This document shows positions 8,887 to 16,864 of a DNA stretch of 64,000 nt, piece after piece (position 1 is the stretch's first letter; every line of letters starts with the position of its first letter). The translations under genes were made by a program, and so were the position numbers. Source of the stretch: Rhizobium rosettiformans (lineage in GTDB: Bacteria > Pseudomonadota > Alphaproteobacteria > Rhizobiales > Rhizobiaceae). The stretch lies in assembly GCF_016806065.1 (NCBI RefSeq), contig NZ_CP032405.1, forward strand, positions 2,012,001 to 2,076,000. Direction: 5' to 3'. The notes beneath the pieces were generated by a model, which was not told the origin of the DNA, did no database searches, and was given only the letters and a program-made list of their open reading frames with translations.

Positions 8887-9621
8887 ATGCCGGAGACAGA
8901 GAAGCACGCTGGGAAAATGCGCACCGTTCCCGTCGAACATCATCGCGGACGAACGCGTGACGGACGTGCCGCGACCCGGATCCATGCGATCTTGCAGGAC
9001 GAAATCGTCCGCCTCCAGTTGAAGCCGCTGGACACCCTGAACGAGAAGCAGCTCGGTCAGCGCTTTGGCGTCAGCCGCACGCCGGTGCGTGAAGCTCTGC
9101 TGCGGCTGGCGGATGAGGGGCTCGTCGAGATCTATCCGCAGTCCGGCACATTCGTCTCCCGCATCCCCCGCCGTGCGCTGTATGAGGCGATCCTGATCCG
9201 CAAGGCGCTTGAGGCGACCACTGTCTCGCTCGCCATTGCCGCGATGAAGGATGGCAGCCGGTTGCGTTCGCTCGAAGACAATCAGTCGGCCTTGATAGAG
9301 GCGGCCAGTGCCGGAGATATTCCGCTTTTCCACCGGAACGACACCGAATTCCACCAGTTGATCGCCGATATCGCCGGCTACCCCGGGATCTGGACGGTGA
9401 TCGCGCAGGTCAAGGTCCATATCGACCGCTATCGTTTCATCACTCTGCCTCGCACGGGGCGGCTGGATATCGTCATTGCCGAGCATGCAGCGATCATCGA
9501 CGGGATCCGTGGAGGCGACGACGGCGCGGCGGTACTGGCCATGAGCCAGCATATCGGCCGCATGACCGAGGAGCTGGACGATATCGGGGATCTCGATCCC
9601 GAGCTTTTCATCGACGCCTAG
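8887..9621 (+). CDS. GntR/FadR family (FCD) transcriptional regulator of uronate catabolism
   Basis: A 244-residue regulator with an N-terminal winged helix-turn-helix (about residues 30-97; LNEKQLGQRFGVSRTPVREA is the recognition region) and an all-helical C-terminal FCD ligand domain (about 105-225) with conserved metal or ligand positions D, H and H (FHRNDTEFHQLI, EHAAIIDGI, SQHIGR). It precedes kduD and kdgK by 42 bases on the same strand, so its ligand is probably an intermediate of pectin or uronate breakdown. A palindrome lies just before its start. The exact ligand and whether it represses or activates are not visible. Confidence 0.88.
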   Translation: MPETEKHAGKMRTVPVEHHRGRTRDGRAATRIHAILQDEIVRLQLKPLDTLNEKQLGQRFGVSRTPVREALLRLADEGLVEIYPQSGTFVSRIPRRALYEAILIRKALEATTVSLAIAAMKDGSRLRSLEDNQSALIEAASAGDIPLFHRNDTEFHQLIADIAGYPGIWTVIAQVKVHIDRYRFITLPRTGRLDIVIAEHAAIIDGIRGGDDGAAVLAMSQHIGRMTEELDDIGDLDPELFIDA

Positions 9622-9663
9622 ATCGAACAGGCGGCCCTTGCCAGATATTCCGGGAGCAACATC

Positions 9664-10419
9664 ATGAAACCATCCTTCGACCTTTCGGGCCGCACAGCCA
9701 TCGTCACCGGTGCAAACACAGGCATCGGCCAGGCTATTGCCGTGGCACTGGCCGCTGCTGGTGCCGCTGTTCTCGGCGTCGGCCGATCGGGCATGAGCGA
9801 AACCGAGACCATGATTGGCTCTGCGGGTGGTCGTTTCGCCTCCTTTTCTGCCGACCTTTCGACCATCGATCCGGTCGACGACATCGTCGAAGCGGCGGTA
9901 TCCGCTTTTGGCTCGGTCGACATTCTCGTCAACAATGCGGGCATCATCCGGCGTGCCGATGCCATCGACTTTACCGAGGCCGACTGGGATGCCGTCATGG
10001 ACGTCAACCTGAAGACGGCTTTCTTCCTTTCTCAAGCTGCTGCCAAGCGCATGATCCCCAATGCCCGCGGCAAGATCATCAACATCGCGTCCATGCTCTC
10101 CTTCCAGGGGGGCATCCGCATCCCCTCCTACACGGCGTCCAAGAGCGGCCTCGCGGGGCTTACCCGCCTTTTGGCCTGTGAATGGGCCGCCAAGGGCATC
10201 AATGTGAACGCGATTGCGCCGGGTTACTTTGTCACCAACAACACGACCGCCTTGCGGGAGGATCCCAAGCGATCCGGCGATATTCTCGGGCGAATCCCGG
10301 CAGGCCGCTGGGGCAATCCGGAGGAGCTCGGTGGCGCCGCAGTCTTCCTGGCCTCAGATGCCTCGGCTTATGTGCATGGCACGATCCTGCCCGTCGACGG
10401 CGGTTGGCTGGCGCGCTAG
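9664..10419 (+). CDS. kduD: 2-dehydro-3-deoxy-D-gluconate 5-dehydrogenase KduD (SDR)
   Basis: A 251-residue short-chain dehydrogenase that interconverts 2,5-diketo-3-deoxygluconate and 2-keto-3-deoxygluconate with NAD(H), late in pectin (unsaturated uronate) breakdown. It has the cofactor motif TGANTGIG at 15-22, NNAG at 90-93, and the catalytic S143, Y156 and K160 (SYTASK). The blocks IINIASMLSFQGGIR, NVNAIAPGY and GRIPAGRWG, and the end VDGGWLAR, match E. coli KduD closely. It lies between the GntR gene and kdgK. No kduI isomerase is seen in the window. Confidence 0.93.
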   Translation: MKPSFDLSGRTAIVTGANTGIGQAIAVALAAAGAAVLGVGRSGMSETETMIGSAGGRFASFSADLSTIDPVDDIVEAAVSAFGSVDILVNNAGIIRRADAIDFTEADWDAVMDVNLKTAFFLSQAAAKRMIPNARGKIINIASMLSFQGGIRIPSYTASKSGLAGLTRLLACEWAAKGINVNAIAPGYFVTNNTTALREDPKRSGDILGRIPAGRWGNPEELGGAAVFLASDASAYVHGTILPVDGGWLAR

Positions 10420-10453
10420 GTAGGAACTGGAAGCGACAAGACGGGGGATAAAG

Positions 10454-11368
10454 ATGGGACGGATCGTATCGATCGGCGAATGCATGGGCGAGTTGTCGGA
10501 GACGGGTTCGCCCGGCACCCTCAGCATGGGTTTTGCCGGAGATACGCTGAACACCGCCTATTATCTGCGTCACAGTCTGGGGAAGGACTGGCAGGTCGAT
10601 TATGTGAGCGCCGTCGGCACCGACGGGCTCTCCGACAGGATGGTCGATTTCCTGAACAATGAGGGCATCGGGACCGAGCATGTCCGTCGCCTGGCCGACA
10701 AGACGATCGGGCTCTACTACATCACCTTGAAGGACGGTGAGCGCAGTTTCACCTATTGGCGCAACGACAGTGCCGCAAAGCGGCTCGCGAGTGATCCCGC
10801 AGCCCTCAATCACGCGCTCGAGGGTGCGGATCTCGCCTACTGGTCCGGTATCACACTGGCCATTCTCTCGAACCAGGATCGACTGACGCTGATTGAGGCG
10901 CTTGGCCAATTCGCGGGCAAGGGCGGCACTGTAGTTTTCGACCCCAATCTCCGGCCACGTCTCTGGGACAATCCCGAGACCATGCGCGGCTGGGTGCATC
11001 GTGCCGCGGCTGTCAGTGACCTCTGCCTCCCGTCATTCGAGGACGAGGCGACATGGTTTGGCGATGCCGATCCGACTGCGACGGCGAAACGTTACCAGGA
11101 GGAAGGGGCTCGAAGGGTCATCGTCAAGAACGGCGCCGATGACGTCACGTTTGCTGCCAGCAGTGGTGAAGTCTCCCGCATTTCGGTCCCATCGGTCAAG
11201 CATCTCGTCGATACGACCGCTGCCGGCGACAGTTTCAACGCGGGTTATCTCGCTTCAGAACTGAACGGCGCATCGGTTCAGGATGCGGTCTCTGCCGGTG
11301 CCAGACTGGCGGGCAGAGTGATCGGTGCCCGGGGAGCGCTGGTTCCGAACGCCGTGAAGCCGGTCTGA
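10454..11368 (+). CDS. kdgK: 2-keto-3-deoxygluconate kinase KdgK (PfkB family)
   Basis: A 304-residue PfkB-type sugar kinase expected to phosphorylate 2-keto-3-deoxygluconate to KDPG for entry to the Entner-Doudoroff aldolase step. The N-terminal IVSIGECMGELS, the substrate-side GFAGDTLNTAYYL, and the ATP/catalytic motif DTTAAGDSFNAGY (residues 253-265, catalytic base D259) are all present. It is 34 bases after kduD in the same operon, so assignment to KDG rather than another sugar rests on both motifs and context. A GGGGGA-type ribosome binding site precedes the ATG. Confidence 0.9.
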   Translation: MGRIVSIGECMGELSETGSPGTLSMGFAGDTLNTAYYLRHSLGKDWQVDYVSAVGTDGLSDRMVDFLNNEGIGTEHVRRLADKTIGLYYITLKDGERSFTYWRNDSAAKRLASDPAALNHALEGADLAYWSGITLAILSNQDRLTLIEALGQFAGKGGTVVFDPNLRPRLWDNPETMRGWVHRAAAVSDLCLPSFEDEATWFGDADPTATAKRYQEEGARRVIVKNGADDVTFAASSGEVSRISVPSVKHLVDTTAAGDSFNAGYLASELNGASVQDAVSAGARLAGRVIGARGALVPNAVKPV

Positions 11369-11378
11369 AAGGATTGGC

Positions 11379-11552
11379 TCAAGCCGGCGCCGCAGCGCCT
11401 CCGCCAAAGAGCGTAAAATAGGCCCAGGCAAGCCCGAAAGCCGCGACGATCGCTACCCAGATCAGGATTTTCCGCATTGAGGGGGAAAGACTGGTTTTCG
11501 GCTGCGGCGGCTTTTCTTCGGGCGGGCGCTCGAACTTGATGACGTTCGACAT
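11379..11552 (-). CDS. Small single-pass membrane protein, function unknown
   Basis: A 57-residue product reading MSNVIKFERPPEEKPPQP at the start. It has a proline-rich cytoplasmic N-terminal segment followed by one transmembrane helix (about residues 31-49, ILIWVAIVAAFGLAWAYFTLF) and a short Gly/Ala tail. An in-frame extension of 45 codons exists upstream but lacks a ribosome binding site, whereas GAGAG lies just before the chosen ATG. Such short proteins are common in rhizobial genomes; I do not recognise a function. Its stop is 11 bases from the convergent kdgK stop. Confidence 0.65.
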   Translation of the reverse strand: MSNVIKFERPPEEKPPQPKTSLSPSMRKILIWVAIVAAFGLAWAYFTLFGGGAAAPA

Positions 11553-11741
11553 GCTAGTGGCTCTCTCGTGATGCTCGTCTGCAAGCTTCCTGCCATGATC
11601 GTGCGACAACAACAAGCCTGCTGGTTGCGTGTCAGCTGATACATGCGGCAGTGGCTTCGGCGACACGCGCGCCGAACAATCTTTCACTTCACACTTGTCG
11701 GCAGACTTCGGCCTCGCTAGCGTCCGCTTTCAAGGGAAAAG

Positions 11742-12896
11742 ATGCCGACAGGCCAAGCTCAAGGCCTTTCCCGTCGAACGCATGATGGACTTTGCCGAAC
11801 TGCAATGAGAACTTTTCTTGACACCGCCCTGGGTGATGCTTCTTCCGGACTGGACGGAGACGCGTCTGCAGCCGGAAGGAAGATTTCAGGCGTCTCGTCG
11901 ACCCATTTCCTGAAACTCGTGGAAGAACACGGCAATACCGGGTTCTGGACCTGTGATCTTGTCACCGGTCATTGCAGTTGCAGTCCGGGTCTCCTGCGCG
12001 TGATCGGGCTCGAGCAGGCCCGACCCTTTAGAATGATCGACCTGATTGATCAGGTGCACCCCGAGGATCGCACATTCTGCGAAGATATATGGTCGCTGAT
12101 ACGCTCGGGCGTGCCGGTGAACCGGAATTTCCGCATCATCCGCGGTGACAGGACCGTGCGCTGGATCGAGTTTCGGTCCGAAGTGGTGCTCGACGCCGAG
12201 CAACGCCCGGCCCGCGCCATCGGGCTGCTGCAGGACGTTTCGCAACAGCATGAGAGCCGCCAGGCGCTGGATGAAAGCACCGGCCGCTACAGAGCATTGA
12301 TCGGCACAGTCGCAACCATGGAATGGCGCGCGACGGCGGCTGGCGAGCCCGTGTTTTCCCATGGCTGGACGGCGCTGACCGGGCAGCGTGAAACAGACAT
12401 GCTTGACGGGAACTGGCTGAGCGCGGTGCACCCCGATGATCGCGACGCGGTGAGCGCCGCCTGGCAACAAGCCGTGGCCTCACTCTCCCCCTATAGGTCC
12501 GATCAGCGCATCCGCCGAGCCGACGGGGAATATGAATGGTTTCATGCCCGCGCGGTGCCCGTCCTTCACAAAGGCGGACGCTCGCATGAATGGCTGGGCA
12601 TGATCATCCGCCATCAGGACTTTGCCATGTTGGGCAATCGCGGATCTGCCACCGATCCCACGGTGACGCCGATGCAGATCCGGGCAGGACGTGCCATGTT
12701 GCAGTGGACCCTCGAAGATCTCTCCCGGCAGTCCGGCGTATCGGTCTCATCGATCAGGCGGATCGAGGGGGAGGGGGAGCGTTCGACACGGCCAGCCTCG
12801 CTCAGCGCGATCCGCGAGGCCTTCGAGCGCGAGGGCCTGGCGTTCAGCAATGGCAATACCGTGTCAATGCAGGGCTTCCCCAGGTCGGGGAGCTGA
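11742..12896 (+). CDS. PAS-PAS protein with C-terminal XRE-type helix-turn-helix
   Basis: A 384-residue protein. Two PAS_3-type sensor domains occupy about residues 55-175 (HFLKLVEEHGNTGFW ... RAIGLLQDVS) and 183-300 (YRALIGTVATMEWRA ... EWLGMIIRHQD). They are followed by a helix-turn-helix of the XRE class at about 312-375 (TPMQIRAGRAMLQWTLEDLS, then SGVSVSSIRRIE). The output domain of most rhizobial PAS proteins of this kind is a kinase or GGDEF; here it is a DNA-binding domain, making it a one-component regulator sensing a small ligand, redox or light. The start at 11742 is supported by AAGGGA upstream; ATG at 11804 is an in-frame-looking alternative with poorer support. No obvious target operon is adjacent. 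Confidence 0.8.
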   Translation: MPTGQAQGLSRRTHDGLCRTAMRTFLDTALGDASSGLDGDASAAGRKISGVSSTHFLKLVEEHGNTGFWTCDLVTGHCSCSPGLLRVIGLEQARPFRMIDLIDQVHPEDRTFCEDIWSLIRSGVPVNRNFRIIRGDRTVRWIEFRSEVVLDAEQRPARAIGLLQDVSQQHESRQALDESTGRYRALIGTVATMEWRATAAGEPVFSHGWTALTGQRETDMLDGNWLSAVHPDDRDAVSAAWQQAVASLSPYRSDQRIRRADGEYEWFHARAVPVLHKGGRSHEWLGMIIRHQDFAMLGNRGSATDPTVTPMQIRAGRAMLQWTLEDLSRQSGVSVSSIRRIEGEGERSTRPASLSAIREAFEREGLAFSNGNTVSMQGFPRSGS

Positions 12897-12913
12897 GTTC
12901 TCCGATCGCGCTC

Positions 12914-14206
12914 TCAGCTTGTGATCCGGGGCGTGCTGACGATCTTGAGGAACAGCGCATTCATGGCGTCTGCGATGCCCTCGCTCGGGCTCACCTCGAA
13001 ATAGAGACCCGGCGATGCGCAAGATTGCATCCGCGTCGGGATTTCGGACTGGAACGGGCTTATCCATTTCTTGTACCAGTCATTCGTGGGAAGCGGCAGA
13101 TAGGTCGTATAGAGAACGGCGATGCGATAACCCTTCTTCTTCAGGGCTTCGCATTGCGTCGTGTCGATCGGCTCCTGACAACGCCCATTGGTGGTCTTCT
13201 TGGTGCAGGTGCTTGGCTTGTAGGCGTCACCCACGCCATCCGAGACAAAGAACACGATCTTTTCCGGATCACTCGCAGAAGCGCCGGTGCCTGACGCGCC
13301 CATGAGATCGCCGATACTCTTGAGGGCGCGGTCGAAATCGGTCTGCTGGTCGTTGTCATAGCCCTGCCAGGGGATCGACATCAGCCCGATCTTGGACGCC
13401 TTGGTCTGAACCTGATCGAGATTGTCGGTGAGCGCGGAGACCTCCAGCAACTTGGTGTCCTCGGCCCGTTCGCCAAAGGTGTAGACGGCCATGCGATACT
13501 GATTGGAGCTCTTGCGCGACTTCTTGGCCGTATCCATCAAGGCCGCCGTCGCCTTCGCAACGACATCGATGCGGATCGTCACGCCGAGTTTCTTGGCGAG
13601 GTAGTAATAACTGTTCGTGTCCTCGACACCGTTTTTGACGATGTGGCAAGCGAACGCACACTTGTCACTGGTGTTGTTGACCATCTTTGTGACATCCGCC
13701 GGGGTCGCTCCGACACCCATGGACGGCGTATTATCGAGAAGCAGGTAGAAGTCCCGGAAGGTGTCTGTCTGATAGACGGCTTCGGCCTTGCCGCTGACGG
13801 TCACGTCCTTTTGCCCCATGACCCGTGCCAGTGTGGTCGGAACGGTCGCGTCGAAGGTGAAGACGGCCTTCAACTGAGTTCCGCTCTTGACGACCTCCAC
13901 ATCGAAATTCTTGAGTTCGTAGTGGTGAGACATCTTGGCGTGGCCGAGAAACACCTTCTTGGCATCTGCGATCGCTGCCGACAGCTGTCCGTCGGATTTC
14001 ATCTGCATCGCCTGCATGACGCCGGCGGAGGTTTCCGCAACGGCTGCGATTGCAGCCGCGTCGGCGGCTGCCTGCAGGGTGCTTCGGACTGTCAGCGCGT
14101 TGCTGATATCGATGGCGAGGCCCGCGGCTCCGATGACGGGCACAAGCAGGATAGCCGTCAAGACGCCGAAATTGCCACTGCGGTCGCAGAGAAATCGTCT
14201 AAACAT
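12914..14206 (-). CDS. TadE/TadG-like pilus assembly protein with vWA domain
   Basis: A 430-residue protein with the TadG-type N-terminus: a short basic stretch, then a hydrophobic segment (GNFGVLTAILLVPVIGAAGL, residues 11-30) and the ALTVRSTLQAAADAAAIAA helix. The rest is extracytoplasmic and contains a von Willebrand factor A domain with the metal-ion site DNTPSMG near residue 158 (DxTxS form). TadG-like proteins take part in Flp/Tad pilus assembly and surface attachment. No other tad genes are in the window, so this is an orphan copy. A hairpin that includes the GGGGG ribosome binding sequence sits directly before the start. Confidence 0.85.
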   Translation of the reverse strand: MFRRFLCDRSGNFGVLTAILLVPVIGAAGLAIDISNALTVRSTLQAAADAAAIAAVAETSAGVMQAMQMKSDGQLSAAIADAKKVFLGHAKMSHHYELKNFDVEVVKSGTQLKAVFTFDATVPTTLARVMGQKDVTVSGKAEAVYQTDTFRDFYLLLDNTPSMGVGATPADVTKMVNNTSDKCAFACHIVKNGVEDTNSYYYLAKKLGVTIRIDVVAKATAALMDTAKKSRKSSNQYRMAVYTFGERAEDTKLLEVSALTDNLDQVQTKASKIGLMSIPWQGYDNDQQTDFDRALKSIGDLMGASGTGASASDPEKIVFFVSDGVGDAYKPSTCTKKTTNGRCQEPIDTTQCEALKKKGYRIAVLYTTYLPLPTNDWYKKWISPFQSEIPTRMQSCASPGLYFEVSPSEGIADAMNALFLKIVSTPRITS

Positions 14207-14210
14207 AATA

Positions 14211-14233
14211 TACCCCCATATATCAGGGGGGTA
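14211..14233 (-). promoter_or_regulatory. Hairpin covering the ribosome binding site of the TadG-like gene
   Basis: TACCCCC and GGGGGTA form a 7-bp inverted repeat around a 9-base AT-rich loop. Read on the minus strand, the GGGGG arm lies 6 bases before the ATG at 14206 and is the only Shine-Dalgarno-like sequence, so folding would hide it. Confidence 0.45.
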
Positions 14234-14305
14234 ATTTATGTGTGCTGCGTATCGTTTTCGTTCATCTGCATGGTTAGCAAATTCCTGACCGGCGAAGCAT
14301 GCCGG

Positions 14306-14767
14306 TCAGGCGGCTGCGACCTTCTTCTTCACGGGCGGATTGTCGGAATCATAGAGAGCCCGTGCCTCGCGGATGCGACCGTGATGTTCAGCCGTCCAGA
14401 CCACCAGAGCCGCGACGGGCCCCAGCAGGGATTGTCCCAGCTCCGTCAGGCTATACTCGACACTTGGTGGTTGGGTCGGGAAGACCTCGCGATGAACCAG
14501 ACCATCGCGCTGGAGGCTGCGCAATGTTCCGGTGAGCATCGCCTGTGAAATGTCCGGGATCGCCCGCTTCAGCTCGCCGAAACGGTGTGCCCTGTAGCCG
14601 AGCGTCTGCAGGATAAGGGAAGCCCACTTGTCGCCGATATGGGAAAAGACATCGCGAACCGGGCAATTCCCGGCATCGAAAACCGTGTTCGCCGGCGTCT
14701 CGATCATGGCCATCACCGAACGGATCGCCGCCGTGTAATCGGTCTTCATCTTCGCATGTGCTGTCAT
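14306..14767 (-). CDS. HxlR family transcriptional regulator
   Basis: A 153-residue winged-helix protein of the HxlR type. The domain (about residues 28-125) starts with CPVRDVFSHIGDKWASLIL, including the cysteine C35 that is redox-active in some HxlR/QorR/YodB members, and continues with RFGELKRAIPDISQAMLTGTLRSLQRDGLVHR. It is divergent from the quinone reductase gene qorB, the same pairing as ytfH/ytfG in E. coli, so it probably represses qorB and responds to quinones or other electrophiles. The shared spacer contains several dyads. Confidence 0.88.
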   Translation of the reverse strand: MTAHAKMKTDYTAAIRSVMAMIETPANTVFDAGNCPVRDVFSHIGDKWASLILQTLGYRAHRFGELKRAIPDISQAMLTGTLRSLQRDGLVHREVFPTQPPSVEYSLTELGQSLLGPVAALVVWTAEHHGRIREARALYDSDNPPVKKKVAAA

Positions 14768-14780
14768 CGGTACCGTCCTC

Positions 14781-14840
14781 AGAACCTGGTTCTAAAAAAC
14801 TGCCTACTTTACGGCAGGAGCATGGTCTGCAATTTAGACC
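14781..14840. promoter_or_regulatory. Dyads in the hxlR-qorB divergent promoter
   Basis: Three inverted repeats occur in 60 bases: AGAACC-T-GGTTCT (14781-14793), CTGCC...GGCAG (14800-14817) and GGTCT-N7-AGACC (14824-14840). A possible -10 (TATAAA) follows at about 14846. Any of them could be the HxlR operator. Confidence 0.5.
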
Positions 14841-14894
14841 TACTCTATAAATTAAACCATCCCTAAAGTATGGGGATCAGACAATGAGAGAACC

Positions 14895-15794
14895 ATGAAC
14901 GCGAAATATCTCGTCACCGGCGCATCGGGCCAGCTCGGCCAGCGCGTCGTCCATCATCTCCTTGAAACCTCGGGCGTAGCCGCAGGCGATATCATCGCTG
15001 CCAGCCGCAAGCCGGAGCAACTGGCAGACCTTGCTGCAAAGGGCGTGTTGGTGCGCCGGGTCGATTTCGACGATGCCGCATCGATGGAGGCCGCCTTCGC
15101 CGAAGCCGAAAAGGTGCTGATCATCAGCACGGACACGCTGGACCGTCCGGGACATCGTCTGGTTCAGCATCGCGCGGCCGTCGCCGCAGCTGAAAAGGCC
15201 GGTGTCGCCCATCTGCTTTACACCTCGATGCCAGAGCCAGTGAACTCAGCTCTGCTCTTCGCCCCCGACCACGAAGGGACGGAAGCGGCCATCGAAGCAA
15301 GCTCGGTGCCGGCCTGGACCATTCTGCGCAACAACTGGTATTTCGAAAACGTCATGATGAGCGCTGGCCCCGCACTTGCCTCGGGCCATTGGTATTCGGC
15401 GGCCGGTGACGGCAAGGTGGCACACATTTCACGCGATGACATCGGTCGCGCGACTGCTGCGGCGCTCGTCGCCGCAGACAAGGAAAAGACCGTCTACACG
15501 CTGACGGGTTCCTCTTCCTACACGCATCGCGAAATGGCGTCCGTCATCTCCGCTGCTGCCGGCAAGGAGATCACCGTGATCGATGTTCCGGTCGAAGGTC
15601 TCGTCCAGGGCATGGTCGGAGCCGGTCTGCCTGAACCCGTCGCGCGGGTCTTTGCCTCTATCGACACCATGGTCGGAAACGGCGGTCTGGCAGGCATCAC
15701 CGGTGACTTCAAAACGCTGACGGTCACGGAGCCGCAGAGCTTCGAAAGCTGGGTAGAGAGCCAGGCCGAAGCCTTCAAATCCATGATCGCGTGA
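14895..15794 (+). CDS. qorB: NAD(P)H:quinone oxidoreductase QorB (NmrA-like)
   Basis: A 299-residue atypical short-chain reductase of the NmrA/QOR2 group, related to E. coli YtfG, which reduces quinones with NADPH. The Rossmann motif TGASGQLGQRVV is at residues 8-19; HLLYTSMPEPVNS, WTILRNNWYFENVM and ISRDDIGRATAAAL are family blocks. The divergent HxlR regulator gene mirrors the ytfG/ytfH arrangement, supporting a role in electrophile or quinone stress. A 12-bp hairpin follows the gene. Confidence 0.9.
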   Translation: MNAKYLVTGASGQLGQRVVHHLLETSGVAAGDIIAASRKPEQLADLAAKGVLVRRVDFDDAASMEAAFAEAEKVLIISTDTLDRPGHRLVQHRAAVAAAEKAGVAHLLYTSMPEPVNSALLFAPDHEGTEAAIEASSVPAWTILRNNWYFENVMMSAGPALASGHWYSAAGDGKVAHISRDDIGRATAAALVAADKEKTVYTLTGSSSYTHREMASVISAAAGKEITVIDVPVEGLVQGMVGAGLPEPVARVFASIDTMVGNGGLAGITGDFKTLTVTEPQSFESWVESQAEAFKSMIA

Positions 15795-15877
15795 TCGGTG
15801 TTGATCACGTAATCGCCTCATCGGCCGCCGCCAGGCCGGTCCGGTAGTGCCATACCCCACACGTGGCAATGCCGCGC

Positions 15878-15905
15878 GACCGCCCGTTCTCCTGAACGGG
15901 CGGTC
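15878..15905. terminator. Hairpin between qorB and the SMP-30 gene
   Basis: GACCGCCCGTTC pairs perfectly with GAACGGGCGGTC around TCCT. The genes on either side converge here, so it probably terminates both transcripts, although the T-run is short. Confidence 0.7.
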
Positions 15906-15932
15906 TTGCTTGCTCAGAAAATCGAGCGCTCC

Positions 15933-16844
15933 TCAGGGCGTCTGGGCGCCCCGTGTCGCGGTGTAGATCGCATAGAGCGATGTCGAGGCCGTGATGAACA
16001 GGCGGTTCTTCTTCGGTCCGCCGAAGGTCAGGTTGGCGACCGCCTGAGGGACCAGAATCTTGCCGAGAAGCGTGCCGTCGGGATGGAAGCAATGCACGCC
16101 GTCGGCAGCGCTCGACCAGAGATTTCCGTCCATATCCGTCCGCATGCCGTCGGGAATGCCCTTGTCGATATGGGCAAAGACGCGTCCGTTCGTCAGTCGT
16201 TTGCCCTCCGTCACATCAAAGACGCGGATATGACGAGGCGCATCTGGCTTGTGGCTGGCGCCGGAATCGGCGACGTAGAGCAATGTCTCGTCTGGCGAAA
16301 AGCAGAGCCCGTTCGGCTGCAGGAAATCGTCGATCATGACGATGAGCTCGCCGGTCGCGGGATCGAGCCGGTAGACATTGCGGCTCACCTGCTCCTCGTC
16401 GGCCTTGTAGCCCTCGTAATCAGAGAGAATGCCGTAGGACGGGTCCGTGAACCAGACCGAACCATCTGACTTCACCACAACATCGTTTGGCGAGTTCAGC
16501 CGCTTGCCGTCGTGCCGATCGGCCAGGGTCGTAACCGCGCCGTCGATCTCGGTGCGGATCACGCGGCGCCCACCATGTTCGCAGGAAACGAGACGTCCCT
16601 CACGGTCGCGCGTATTGCCGTTAATGAACTGCGACGGCGCCCGATAAACGGAAGTGCCAGCACCCTCGACCCAGCGCAGGACGCGTTCGTTCGGAATGTC
16701 ACTGAACAGCAGATAGCCGCCATCATTGAACCAGACGGGGCCCTCGGCCCATCGGCAGCCCGAGTAAAGCTCTTCGAGGGCGGCGCTGGAAACGAGCAGG
16801 TCGCGGAAGCGGGGGTCGCGGATCTCGTAGTGTGGATTTTCCAT
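15933..16844 (-). CDS. SMP-30/gluconolactonase family sugar lactonase
   Basis: A 303-residue six-bladed propeller hydrolase. Metal-binding and catalytic positions of the family are visible: the Glu in RWAEGPVWF (about residue 25), the Asn in RLNSPNDVVV, the Asn in LQPNGLCFSPD and the Asp in VADSGASH. Such enzymes open aldonolactones after oxidation of a sugar. It is the last gene of the sugar ABC operon (20 bases after the permease gene), so the imported sugar is probably oxidised to a lactone. The frame continues open upstream, but only as antisense of the permease gene; the ATG at 16844 begins the true protein. Substrate unknown. Confidence 0.88.
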   Translation of the reverse strand: MENPHYEIRDPRFRDLLVSSAALEELYSGCRWAEGPVWFNDGGYLLFSDIPNERVLRWVEGAGTSVYRAPSQFINGNTRDREGRLVSCEHGGRRVIRTEIDGAVTTLADRHDGKRLNSPNDVVVKSDGSVWFTDPSYGILSDYEGYKADEEQVSRNVYRLDPATGELIVMIDDFLQPNGLCFSPDETLLYVADSGASHKPDAPRHIRVFDVTEGKRLTNGRVFAHIDKGIPDGMRTDMDGNLWSSAADGVHCFHPDGTLLGKILVPQAVANLTFGGPKKNRLFITASTSLYAIYTATRGAQTP

Positions 16845-16864
16845 GGGGACAGTCCTGGAGCGCT

